Assembly: GCA_022539475.1 (NCBI GenBank)
Contig: VCMS01000128.1
Coordinates: forward strand, 62,001-126,000
Length of the DNA: 64,000 nt
Direction: 5' to 3'
Origin: Gracilaria domingensis
Lineage: Eukaryota > Rhodophyta > Florideophyceae > Gracilariales > Gracilariaceae
Shown here: piece after piece, positions 34,691 through 44,357 of the stretch
Numbering within the stretch: the first letter of the stretch is position 1
Layout: each line of letters starts with the position of its first letter
The notes under the pieces: model-generated
Seen by the model: the letters and a program-made list of their open reading frames with translations, nothing else
Database searches by the model: none
What the model was told of the DNA's origin: nothing
Translations under genes and position numbers: made by a program

Positions 34691-34733
34691 ATGTGACAGA
34701 ACGTGCCCGCGGGCGGCCGGTCGGTCGTGTTAG

Positions 34734-34985
34734 NNNNNNNNNNNNNNNNNNNNNNNNNNNNNNNNNNNNNNNNNNNNNNNNNNNNNNNNNNNNNNNNNNN
34801 NNNNNNNNNNNNNNNNNNNNNNNNNNNNNNNNNNNNNNNNNNNNNNNNNNNNNNNNNNNNNNNNNNNNNNNNNNNNNNNNNNNNNNNNNNNNNNNNNNNN
34901 NNNNNNNNNNNNNNNNNNNNNNNNNNNNNNNNNNNNNNNNNNNNNNNNNNNNNNNNNNNNNNNNNNNNNNNNNNNNNNNNNNNNN
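34734..34985. other. assembly gap (252 N)
   Basis: The gap opens inside a copy of the GC-rich palindrome that recurs at 35,098 and 35,198, which suggests that secondary structure stopped sequencing or assembly. Confidence 0.95.
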
Positions 34986-35097
34986 GGTCTGGAGGGCTAG
35001 ATGACGGGATGGTGCACTAAGGTGACGCAGTGGGTACAGGAAGTGCCGGGAGGAGTGTTTTGGGAGGTCTCCGGAGGGTGCCAGAATGTGGCCAGAA

Positions 35098-35175
35098 CGT
35101 GCCGCGGGCGGGGGGGGTCGGTCGTGTTAGGGTACCTACCCTAACACGACCGACCCCCCCCGCCCGCGGGCACGT
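35098..35175. repeat. near-perfect GC-rich palindrome 1
   Basis: The left arm (CCGCGGGCGGGGGGGTCGG, then TCGTGTTAGGGTA) is followed almost immediately by its inverted copy. A 36-base stem with a minimal loop is possible. The first half of the same palindrome precedes the assembly gap at 34,707-34,733. Confidence 0.85.
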
Positions 35176-35197
35176 TTTGGGCGATTTTTTGAAAAAT

Positions 35198-35295
35198 GTG
35201 CGATTTTATGCCCGCGGGCGGGGGGGTCCCGTCGTGTTAGGGTACTACCCTAACACGACCGACCCCCCCCGCCCGCGGGCATAAAATCGCAACAT
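35198..35295. repeat. near-perfect GC-rich palindrome 2
   Basis: GCGATTTTATGCCCGCGGGC and the following G-run and TCGTGTTAGGGTA are mirrored to GCCCGCGGGCATAAAATCGC with only a few mismatches. The stem would be over 40 bp. It stands at the symmetry centre of the block. Confidence 0.85.
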
Positions 35296-35707
35296 TCCGG
35301 TGCCTTCCCGGGACCTCCCAAAACACGCCGCCGCGCAGTGATTTCGCTACACCCGGCCGCCGGTACGTTGGCGCCGCTGTCCACGTGTATTGGCGGGAGT
35401 AGGCTGTACATGGAAGTGAATGAGTGTACTCTTGACTACTATGCAAAGCATTTGAAGAGCATGATTAGAGAACGCGACCATTGCTCGCGTGAGTCATCAT
35501 TGCGCGAACTCCACGACTCTAAAGCGTACAATCAGCGTGCGAGCGGCCACGGACAGGACACGGACGAGACTGGCAGTGCGCTGGGAGGAGCTGCCGAAAG
35601 CGGGGGTGCCCAGCGTAAGTCGCCTTTTAAAGGCTCGCCTCCGTTGTTGTATCGTCCAGAGCGAGCGTATTGTTGATATACACCTTTCACTGCAATAGCT
35701 GTTCAAC

Positions 35708-36622
35708 ATGAAGCCAACTCGTGTTCGAAAGCGTACGCAAAGCGTGACTCCTCGCACTCGGCGGAGCACTCGATTATTGCAAGGTGGAATGCGGGTTTCT
35801 CTGCAGATGGATATTGAGGATGAAGGAAAGGTGATAGTCGGGGAAGCGTTGTTGCACGGAATTGGAAGTGTTCTACGCCGCGAGTTGCACGGGAAGCAAT
35901 TGGACCCAGGTCTTGTGGTGGTTCATAATATTCTCATCAGTCGAAGCGGTCAGACGTTCTACCCTTACCGGGCGGAGGGCCTGGATCTTCCACAATATAT
36001 CCAGGATCTCCGGACGGCCGCTCCTTGGGATGAGAAAATGATGGAACCGGTGGCAGCCAGCATTCCGGCGTCGAAGCGAGGAACGGTGAGCGCTATGAGT
36101 GAGGTGATGACGCCGACAAGCCGCACGGAGCCAATTCGAAGTTCATCAACACCGAGAGGTAGCGCATCAGTAGCACCTCCGCGGGCAGGTCCGTCGTCTA
36201 TTACGAAGCGGTCTATGGAGACGAGAGCATCCCCAGCTACGAAGCGGACAGGTCAAACAAAGTCTACCTCCGCTACGAAGCCCACTGCGTCGAAAAGGGC
36301 TTCTCCTGCGATGAATCAGACCGTCGACACAAGGGGAACTTCTGCGTCGAAACAGACGGTTCAGCAGGGGACGGCTGTGCAAGAGGAGGAAGATGAGATC
36401 ATGAAAGGTCCCCTTCCAGACGCGGATGCGCAATCCGCGCAAGGAACTGGTCCATCTGTACCCCAAACTGCACCAGAAACTGCGGAGCAGCAGGACGATG
36501 ACGTTGTGCTTCTGTCCGCAAGAATGGCACGTTCAAGTGTTTCTGGCGAGCGGTCTGGAACACAAGGGACACCTACTCGGAGCAAGACGTACAGACGAAT
36601 TCGTCAGAAGGTACAAAGGTGA
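35708..36622 (+). pseudogene. ParB/oxygenase gene, N-terminal region
   Basis: A 304-residue frame from ATG 35,708 starts with a basic segment (MKPTRVRKRTQSVTPRTRRS). A folded-looking region follows (residues 25-110; VLRRELHGKQLDPGLVVVHN). Then comes a long low-complexity Ser/Thr/Ala/Lys-rich linker with imperfect repeats such as SPATKRTGQTKSTSATKPT. It ends in an acidic stretch and QKVQR. The ParB domain follows at once in a different phase, so one small indel separates what I infer to be one protein. No family is known for the N-terminal part. Confidence 0.5.
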
Positions 36623-37105
36623 ACCTCAATCAGTACCGGATGGTTGTTGTTACTGTTGACATCACTCTGGTGGACACTCCGCCCAATTTACTCCGTGGAG
36701 TAAGTAAACGCCACGTTGAAGCCCTTGTGAAGAGTATGGAGGAGCGGGGGATATTGCAGTCGATGGGTTCTCCAGTGGTGGCCTTACAAGATGCTACTAC
36801 GGGAGAGAGGGATACTGACAAGGGACGCCTAACGAAGAAGTGCTTCATTGTAGATGGTTTGCATCGTCTGAAAGCTATAAATATTTGGCAGGACTGGTGC
36901 ACCGAAGTGGAAGCGATTAGCCAAGTTTTGGCGTTGCAATCTGCTGATACGAAGAGATGGGAGGCCCATTGGGATGAAGGAATTGTTATGTGTTGCTTCG
37001 TACCTCAATGAGTCGACGAGTACCATGCGAAGGATGATGTTTGCAGACAAGATACACTCTATAGTTAGTGTGGTCGCCATTCTAATTGAAGATGTTGAGG
37101 GGTGA
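36619..37105 (+). pseudogene. ParB-like (ParB/sulfiredoxin fold) domain
   Basis: The first frame contains the ParB N-terminal pattern. VTVDITLVDTP leads into VSKRHVEALVKSMEERGILQ, and then FIVDGLHRLKAINIW, which is the D/G-G-x-HR-x2-A box of ParB/Srx proteins that binds nucleotide (CTP in bacterial ParB). A phase change near 36,970 continues the protein as ELLCVASYLNESTSTMRRMM to a TGA at 37,103. Eukaryotic ParB-like domains are uncommon. Here it sits between a basic N-terminus and an oxygenase domain on the same strand. Confidence 0.65.
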
Positions 37106-37707
37106 CGCCGGCAGACGTGGATCCTGCAGAAGTGACAGAAGTGTTGAAGGAGAGCCAACTGATTGGGACCGTGCAAGAGCGTCAGTACCTGAGATATGCC
37201 AATGTCGCCCTGCAACTCATGTCTCGTGAGGGAATGCTGGCCCATTTCGAGGATATATGTGAGACTGTGAGTGACGTAGGTCTCACACATCTGTCCCATA
37301 CTCCGCTATATGTTTTGGATGCCGAGGAGTTTTCCTTCATTCTTGATTGTCTTCAGATGTTTCTATTGAAGGGCAAGTCGACGTAGACAAAGCAATGGAA
37401 AAGCTTTGAGGAGGTTCGAGGTTTCTTTTATGATAGAGCAGTGTCTCTGTTCCGCGCGGCTAGAGCAGTGAGGAATGAACTGAACGAGGAAGAGTCCATG
37501 GAAGTGTTCCTGAAACGCGAAGTCAGTCTTTCTGCTCCATCGAATGAAGATGACGTTGAAGACCCAGACAACAACGCAGCTGTGTATCAGTTCCTTTTGG
37601 GACAAGTTGTGAACTTCAACACATTGCCGCGTGTTCGGAGCAGGACGAACTCAATTAGAACTGCCACGACTTCCGTTCAGAATCGATTGCGGAGATGCTC
37701 AAGGTAA
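37102..37707 (+). pseudogene. ParB/oxygenase gene, helical middle region
   Basis: One frame (37,102-37,707) is interrupted only by a TAG at 37,384. It encodes mostly helical sequence (DPAEVTEVLKESQLIGTVQE, then FEEVRGFFYDRAVSLFRAAR and NELNEEESMEVFLKREV). No family is recognised. It overlaps the next frame by a few bases in another phase. Confidence 0.45.
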
Positions 37708-39623
37708 TTCCGTCCCCCGCACCAGTGAAGCAGTCCGTGACGAAGAGGAGGACTCCCGCTGCTGCTGCTGCAACATCTGCCAGTGAAGAAGGGGAGCCGC
37801 GAAGAAGTGCACGAGAACGGGCGCAGGTGAGTTATAGGGAAATTGAGCACGGCCGAAATCGAGGTGCCATAGAAGTTCTGGATAGCTCTGAAGAAGAACA
37901 GCGGGCTCCGCCGAGGAAGAAACGGAGAAAGACTTTCACACAACAGATGAGATCTACTCTGAACAGCATGACACCGGATGACCTGATGTCTCAACTAAAT
38001 GAACATGTGCTGAGAGGAAGGTCGATGAAGGTTCAGTTCGTGGCATTGGGAGAGGGAGCGAATGCAGAGAACGCAGGCAGTTCTGCATTTGTGGATGACG
38101 AAGAGCTTCTTTCTGTGACAGTTCCACGGGTTGTCACCGTCGAGAAAGATGCTGCGCCAGACGATCAGCAAGAGACAGGTGGGGGGTCATTTGATGACGA
38201 GTTACCTACAGCTCTTCCGGAATCTGAGGAGCACGGACTTGTTCGAGGTGACCGATATGATGGCCCACTGAACCCATCATGGTGCGGGTATGCCAGGCTG
38301 AGACCGCAGGAATGACAAGGGAAGAACGTAATTGAGCACAAGGACCCCTGGCTCAGAGTCATTCACTTGCCGAAGGGACATAGGTCGGAGCTGCTAAGTG
38401 TCTCGAATCTCAGAGATGTACACCATCTTGTTTTTTGGCACGCTGCAAGGGCTGAACATCGCCTACGGGCGGAGACATTTGGTATGCAGTATCCTCGTAC
38501 TCGACCGACAGGTGTGGATGATGAAGAGGTGCTGTGGGTTGCTGCAAAGGAGCATGACGAATTTGGGCAAATGTTCTTCGCCCGAATGCAAGCTGAGCTA
38601 AGGCAGAATGGATATTGCGTGCTTGATGGCTTTGCGACGGATAATGGTGTCCCTAAATGGGAGGAGTTGGAAGAAGTTCGGGAGTTCGGAGATGTGTCGG
38701 GGAAGTTGGTGGACTTCTTCGAGAATGAGTATGGAGCGATGCCGGATATACGGAAAGGAGAGGAACAGAAGTCGTTTGTTCAAATAATAATCAACGATGA
38801 TGAAGGATGGAAGGACGGTAGCGATGGACCATTTGAGGGGAGAGTGATGTCGACACGTTGGGGTACGGTGGAGAAGCCGGAGGATAATGAGGAGCTCAGG
38901 TGGGTTGTAAGGTCGCGTGCTTTACTTGATGTTCGAATGGGTACAATTGCTGCGGCTTTGGGACTATGGGAAAATGAAAGGGAAGCTGTCAAGATGTACA
39001 CTCCGAAAACTGGTGGTCGATTTCTGGGGACGACGAGAAAGTGCAAGCGCCAGACGCTGCACACCGACTTCAGTGGTCTGGTTACGAAGGAAACAATGAA
39101 TACTGGCAACCCCGGATACTTTGTAATGGCCTCTGGGAAAGAGGGCTTTCCTCTCTGGGTGAGCGCTGGAAGCCATCAACTGGTGGGGATGAACAACCAA
39201 CAGTTGCGAGTGATGTCGGAGGTGTATCCAGCGAAGAAGATAATCATCCCACCGTACTCTGTATTCGTGGGCCGTGGTGATGTGACACATGCTCGAGCAA
39301 GTGGGAAGGACAAGGTGGATAGGCCCGAGTCTATGGATTTGCTGGTTGGATACCACATGTACATGGTACCAGAGGGCTACGCACTACCTGATGCTGTTCA
39401 TCGGGTGCGGGATTTCCGACCCACGTTTGTCAATGGTGACGAGGAGGAGGAGGCGGAGGATGAACTGTTGTCCGATAAGGAGGGTGGGACGGTTGACATG
39501 GACGAAGACCAAGTGGTCGTGGAGATTGGTGTGGAAGCGGACGCCGGTAGAACCGAAGTGCTCGAGAGTAGTAGTGATGACGATTTGCCAATAATGAGGC
39601 TGCGAGCGCCTCGAAGTGGATGA
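37695..39623 (+). pseudogene. ParB/oxygenase gene, C-terminal 2OG-Fe(II)-type oxygenase domain
   Basis: One frame runs from 37,695 to 39,623 with a single TGA at 38,313. The first part has a bipartite basic region (PPRKKRRKTFTQQMRSTLNS). After the TGA, the region equivalent to the 61,643-62,760 gene begins (HHLVFWHAARAEHRLR). The double-stranded beta-helix core shows an HxD pair (RQTLHTDFSGL, near 39,060), a GYFVMASGKEGFPLWVS strand pair, and a second His (VGRGDVTHARA, near 39,290). The Arg that should bind 2-oxoglutarate is Gly here (LVGYHMYM), whereas the second copy has RYHMYM. The tail is acidic (DEEEEAEDELLSDKEG). Function is inferred: an Fe(II)-dependent dioxygenase, possibly on nucleic acid or protein, now inactive or altered. 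Confidence 0.6.
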
Positions 39624-39938
39624 GAATGAGATGATTAGTAAATTATGTGTGTCTTGCGAGTATTAAGAGTAGTATACTATTACAAGGCTATACATATGAA
39701 CATAGAAAAGGTGCGGCAGGCTGGTAATTGAACAAATGTCAAACGTCTTTGGTCCAGTTGCGTCTAATTGCAACATGCAAAATGCTCGGTATCGTTAACA
39801 TCATTGGTGGCACCAGTCAATTCGCAATTGAACATGTAGCGTCCTAACATTTCTGAAACTGCACTTAAGGTTGCTTTTAAGAGAAGTGTGAAACTGAGAA
39901 GTCTATACAGTTCCTGTCTATGCGGTACTTGTGGCAGT

Positions 39939-40799
39939 ATGGTGACTGTATCAGGAAAAATGGCAGAGGAACAGAGAGACTTGGCGGAAATTTCACCAAA
40001 TACCTTGTCTAAGTTCATATATGCCAATGGTTACGGTATATTAAGTTCCGTTGATAGAACGTTGAGAAGAGAAGGAGAGTCAATTCCAGAAGAAGTTGTG
40101 AAGTGTATGAAGTTCATTGACGAACGTGTTGGTTTCGGACTTGTCACAGGGGGTGATGTGGGCGACGTGGAGGGGAAAATGGAAGGACTCGGAGACTATA
40201 AGTTTGGTGTCTCGGCGAATCATGGAGCTTTCATGCGTTTCTCTGACGAGAGGGAAATTAAGGGTGCATTCAATGATCACACCCTTGACCACACTGTTGA
40301 CGGACTACTGTTCCTGGCAAGGGATTTGAATAGGAGGCATGGTATTGTGAATGATGATGACAAGGGGTTCGTGGAGACCAGAAGTGATAGTGGCCTTCCC
40401 AATTTCGTGTACAACAAACTGTGGCAGTGGAAAGAAGAAGTGGATTCTGCTATTGGGGACCTGTTGCAGAAGATGGATGCGTTTGTTATCTATCCCGGCG
40501 ATAAAAGTTGCGAAATTGTGGACAAGCGATACACAAAAGGAAGCGGAGGAGAAAATCTTGTGGATAATGAACCGAGATTTATTGATACGGATGACGTCGT
40601 GACGTTCGGAAGTGCTTTGAGCGACGGGCCTTTGCATGAGGTAGGCGTGTACGGCGTTCACGTCAAAGAAGATTGTATCCCGGGTGGAGTACACAACCTG
40701 TTCGAAAGCGTGGAGGATGTACATTCGAAAATTATGTTGGTGGCTCTGTTGTACGGCTACGAGGAAAAGCAGCAGGATAAAAACCACCATGATTCATAA
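39939..40799 (+). CDS. HAD-like phosphatase homologue with altered active site (copy C)
   Basis: The frame is open from a GTG at 39,888. The first ATG, 39,939, gives 286 residues. It resembles the sugar-phosphatase (Cof/trehalose-phosphatase-like) branch of the HAD superfamily: motif I region LSSVDRTLRREG, motif II FGLVTGGD, a VSANHGAFMRF segment like the NHGA loop of trehalose phosphatases, and motif IV VTFGSALSDGPLH. The nucleophile Asp of DxDxT is Ser (SVDRT), while the neighbouring copy keeps DVDST. Motif IV has also lost its first acidic residue. It is a full-length frame but probably not catalytic. It is tail to tail with the right-arm HAD copy, 52 bases away. Confidence 0.6.
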   Translation: MVTVSGKMAEEQRDLAEISPNTLSKFIYANGYGILSSVDRTLRREGESIPEEVVKCMKFIDERVGFGLVTGGDVGDVEGKMEGLGDYKFGVSANHGAFMRFSDEREIKGAFNDHTLDHTVDGLLFLARDLNRRHGIVNDDDKGFVETRSDSGLPNFVYNKLWQWKEEVDSAIGDLLQKMDAFVIYPGDKSCEIVDKRYTKGSGGENLVDNEPRFIDTDDVVTFGSALSDGPLHEVGVYGVHVKEDCIPGGVHNLFESVEDVHSKIMLVALLYGYEEKQQDKNHHDS

Positions 40800-40851
40800 A
40801 AGGGTATTGAGATATATACGACACTTTTATTACTGAGATCTCATATCATAG

Positions 40852-41489
40852 CTAAGTATTAAAGGCATCGTAGCACTTGAAACAAATTCCAAGAGCATTT
40901 CTAAACCATTGACACTTGCATTTTCTGTACCCGTACAGCTCTGCCACCCTTCTGATGGTCTCATGCACGTCCTCCACGCCATCAACAAGATATGTTACCG
41001 CTGCTGGATGGTCTTCTTCCTTCACATGAGCTGCCAGGGTTGCCATTTCATATAAAGGGCCATCATTGGAAGCATTCCCGAAAGCAACGATTAAATGTGT
41101 GTCGAACTGGGGGTCGTTTTCAACCAAGGCTAGCGCCCCACTATTTTTCGTGAAACGAATGTCCCCTATGTCACAGTTTTCATCTTGAGGGTACGCAACC
41201 AGGTTCGGAAAGGATGTCAACACTTTTGAAATACCGGAGTTAACTTCTGTTTTCCACCCAGGTGCTCCATGAAACTCTCGGCATCCTCTATATCTCGCCC
41301 AGTAGCAATTCCGAAACCAACGCGTGCGTTGATGTACTTCATGCATTTGACTGTTTCGGCAGGAATGTTCTCCCCAGCTCTTTTCAGAGTACTGTCAACA
41401 TCACTAATCACGGCGTAGCCATTTTCGAATATTTCGTTAGCCAGCTGCTGAGGAGTTACTTCTTGGGCTCTAACTTCCGTGTTATACAT
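40852..41489 (-). pseudogene. HAD-family phosphatase, right-arm copy with internal deletion (copy B)
   Basis: The start MYNTEVRAQEV at 41,489 leads into an intact motif I (YAVISDVDSTLKRAGE) and motif II (FGIATGRDIED). The middle of the protein (the NHGA loop and lid) is missing. The sequence jumps at a short GTGG repeat near 41,255 and continues in another phase with LIVAFGNASNDGPLYEMATL (motif IV). The left arm and copy C contain the missing 180 or more bases. Confidence 0.7.
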
Positions 41490-42085
41490 GTTTTGAAAGC
41501 TTTCGAAAGGGTTCGTTTTGCAAATGGGTGTGGGTATACGAATGAGAAGGATGTGATTGATGTTCACAAGGTGTTTCGTAGTATAAAAAGAGTCTAAGAA
41601 CGACCATATACGGGTATTGTAGTACTGTTTTAAAACGTTACTAGGAGGAGAAGTTTTTGCATCGATTTGAAGTAAAGAAAGGATGATTTAGTCATAAATT
41701 ATATGTACGGGTTCAAGTGGGTAAAGAAAACTGTAAATATCTTTAACATGAGCTTAGAAATCAAGAAGAGTAAAACAACCTCCATTATGGGTTGAAACCC
41801 ATAAAAGGTTTACCTTACTTTATACGGGTGCCCCAAGTAATGCAAACGCTTAGTTCTTCAGAAATATCACAATTTTTGTACTTGTTTCGTTACTAGTATC
41901 GTGCACTTTAATGATATGGAATGACCATTTTCTATCTAGCAAAATCTTAACGAAGTATTAGTGATAACGGATGTAGGATTTAAAGGGGCATATTTGAACC
42001 ACAGAAGGAAGAACAATATAAGTAATGTAATAGGAACAGGTCATTTCGATAAAGTAAATTTTATGTCTAACTATGTCTAAAAGGT
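41490..42085. other. spacer of the duplicated unit, right arm
   Basis: Inverted counterpart of 32,561-33,300. It contains a decayed upstream extension of the HAD gene (from about 41,660) and an AT-rich spacer. No gene is seen. Confidence 0.4.
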
Positions 42086-43006
42086 TCAGAACACCGAAAA
42101 GTCATGTGTTCTAACCTCAAAGCTGGGGGATAACTTTTCCTTAACAACGTTGACGTAGTTTGTATGAAAAGGAGCGGGGTCACCGCCTACATTGTTTCTT
42201 TCTTGGCGGGAAAAGTCGTAGAAGTACGCGTTCCTAAACTGAAAGTCGGAGAAAGAAGTAGGGAAGCCAACGAGAGTTTTCCCATATGCAAGAAGTCGCC
42301 CAACGGTCTCTTCCAGGTTGAAAGTAGTAGCTGTCTTAAGCGAAACTATCTTCAACAGCTCTTTCATTATTGTGAGCACAACCGTACTGCAATCCGTAGC
42401 GACTACGTCCATAGGAATGAAACCTCTTGAGGCCCCGACGATGTTGAACGATGATAGCCACACGAGCTTCTCATAATAGCTTACGAGAAATGTGTCTTCG
42501 TCGACAACCCCGCAAGTGAGACCCATAGACCTAAACCTGTCTGCAACGTTGGAGGCCCACTTTCCTGTTGCGACAGTGAGACCATCCGGACTTTGAGGAG
42601 TGACACCATCCTGCGGAGCTGCGTTTCTTGAGGGGACACCAACGTATAGGACAACTTTTGAACATTTGTCCACACCGAGCTTCGAAAGCAATGGTATGAT
42701 GTCTCCATTCTGGAAGAAAACGAGATTCTCTCTGAGCGAATAAGGGCAAGCCTGAATTACGGTCTCCAGGGTGTTCGTTCTTCCACAAACTAGTATCGGT
42801 ACATCAGAAAGATGAGAGGTAGCAGCCATGCTGCAGAAGTCGTGTGCGGAAATGACCGTATCTTCTTCGTTCGCCAGCATGGTACCTATACGCCCCCTTC
42901 CAACAATAACGGCCCGAGTCCTTCGGGCGGGAGATGAGGCCTGAGGGACGTCAGAGTATCTGGGACTCGGAGGCGGAGTCGGAGGCATGTCGGACTGGGA
43001 GTTCAT
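42086..43006 (-). CDS. ketopantoate reductase-like (ApbA/PanE) dehydrogenase
   Basis: The ATG at 43,006 gives an intact 306-residue protein. After a Pro/Ser-rich leader (MPPTPPPSPRYSDVPQASSP) comes a Rossmann NAD(P)-binding loop, AVIVGRGRIGTMLANE (GxGxxG). ILVCGRTNTLETVI follows, then NLVFFQNGDIIPLLSKLGV, which matches the conserved QNG turn of ketopantoate reductases. The second half (DEDTFLVSYYEKLVWLSSFN) fits the helical C-terminal domain with its conserved Lys and Asn. Members reduce 2-dehydropantoate in pantothenate synthesis or related oxoacids. The left-arm copy has decayed, so this is the surviving one. Assignment to a fold family is fair; the substrate is unknown. Confidence 0.6.
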   Translation of the reverse strand: MNSQSDMPPTPPPSPRYSDVPQASSPARRTRAVIVGRGRIGTMLANEEDTVISAHDFCSMAATSHLSDVPILVCGRTNTLETVIQACPYSLRENLVFFQNGDIIPLLSKLGVDKCSKVVLYVGVPSRNAAPQDGVTPQSPDGLTVATGKWASNVADRFRSMGLTCGVVDEDTFLVSYYEKLVWLSSFNIVGASRGFIPMDVVATDCSTVVLTIMKELLKIVSLKTATTFNLEETVGRLLAYGKTLVGFPTSFSDFQFRNAYFYDFSRQERNNVGGDPAPFHTNYVNVVKEKLSPSFEVRTHDFSVF

Positions 43007-43404
43007 TGCAAGTGTTCGATTGTTTTTGTGTGACGATAAAAAGGGAAGATGGGGCGGAGAACTGCTGGGGTAAAGAGTGATACGTAAGTACAAACGGTTG
43101 GGAAGCGCAGAACGGGAACATGGTTCACTTTGTGAAACTGAGCGAAATGTATGATATGTGATTGTACTGAATGAATGATAGGGCTTGTATGAGACGACAA
43201 GCCACAAAGTGTGATGATGTTTTATGAAAGGTAGGTGGAACAGTAGAAAGTGTGCAATGAATGAAACTGATTTCGAACCTGAGTTGTAAAGTAGTTGTAA
43301 AGTACGAGTTACGGGGAGCTTGAATACAGGATGAAAGGAGCCATTTTGGCTTCATAAATGAGGTGAACGGGTTTTATAGCTTCAATCGGATTGCCATAAT
43401 TAAA

Positions 43405-43724
43405 AGGATGGAGTTGCGTTGCGCCCGAATACGTCTATAAAGGTCGTAGAAGCACTTATGAAGGAAGGAGTTGTAGACATGTTATTGTTGATGACGGTGG
43501 AGCCAGGGTTTGGAGGACAGGCGTTTATGGAGGGTGTTCTTGATAAGGTGCGACATGCAAGGAAGTTGTACCCAAGAATAGGGATACAGGTGGATGGAGG
43601 TATTGGACTGAGTACTGTGAAAGCAGTAGTGAAGGCCGGTGCAAACATTTCAGTTGCAGGATCTGCCATCTTTGGCTCGAGTAACCCAGCTCATGTCATA
43701 GCTGGTTTTCGAAAGGTTGGTTAG
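43405..43724 (+). pseudogene. ribulose-phosphate 3-epimerase, right-arm copy (5'-truncated)
   Basis: Only the C-terminal half remains: VALRPNTSIKVVEALMKEGV, MTVEPGFGGQAFMEGVLDKV (intact catalytic loop), IGIQVDGGIGLSTVK and SAIFGSSNPAHVIAGFRKVG. A deletion removed the promoter and the first 130 or so codons; the sequence jumps near 43,400 from the region upstream of the gene straight to codon 130. This copy complements the left arm, which has the 5' half intact but a frameshift before EPGFGG. Confidence 0.85.
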
Positions 43725-43759
43725 AGATAGTAGCATAAAATTATTGTTTATTACATTGT

Positions 43760-44090
43760 TACCTTTACGTGTTATCACAACTAAATTCTCCGTCTCCATT
43801 GGAGATGTATTTCTCTTGTATGACAACCGGGAAAGGATGTGAGAGAACATCAATATATCCCCAGTGGACGCTGAGAGGGAGGATGAACTACTCTACGTGC
43901 TACCATTGTTACCCATCCGGTGTCGAGTGGTGACATATTCTTTTTTTGTCACAACCCACAAAGGATGTGACGGAAGAAGAACATGCCCCCAGTCGAGACA
44001 GAGGGTGAGCAACTCTAAGTACAATCACTAGTCCCTAGCTTGCCTCCACTGGCAATATCTTCCTGTTTTGCTATAACCATCGAGTGGGGT
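43760..44090. repeat. tandem-like intergenic repeat array, right arm
   Basis: Inverted copy of 30,110-30,460, with the same phrases (CCAGTGGACGCTGAGAGGGA near 43,861, ATGCCCCCAGTCGAGACAGA near 43,983). It lies upstream of the coiled-coil gene. Confidence 0.6.
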
Positions 44091-44357
44091 TATGATGGAA
44101 GAGAAAAATATCGCCGGTCGAGGCGAGGTGGGTGGGGACTATGTGAAGAGGGGACAGAGAGATGGCGCTTAAATAGTGGAAGGTGCGGAGGTGTACAGTG
44201 GATGTTTTGGCGGGAAACGGGATGAGGAAAACAGGGACAATCATGGTGCTGGATATAGCCCGTGTGGTTGGACAGTGGGGGTGGACAGCACAGTTTAGCT
44301 CGATTGCACTGTATCGCAGCGGAAACTTCGATCCAACTACTACTTCTTCTTCTGAAG

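Larger units (their letters stand above)
28435..34733 (+). repeat. left arm of the giant inverted repeat
   Basis: Read on the plus strand, this arm matches the reverse complement of 35,000-45,724. The order is coiled-coil gene, intergenic repeat array, epimerase, ketopantoate-reductase-like gene, HAD gene, then a junction at about 34,250 that skips to the ParB gene head. The copies differ by substitutions and indels, so the duplication is old. Confidence 0.85.

Noticed and set aside
36600-37720. Very short introns of 22-23 bases that would restore the ParB gene frame
   Set aside because: Splicing GTACAA...CAG near 36,609 or GTAATT...CAG near 37,706 is possible on paper, but the clear introns in the window are about 70-110 bases with branch points. 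Frameshift decay explains the data better, and in-frame stops remain.
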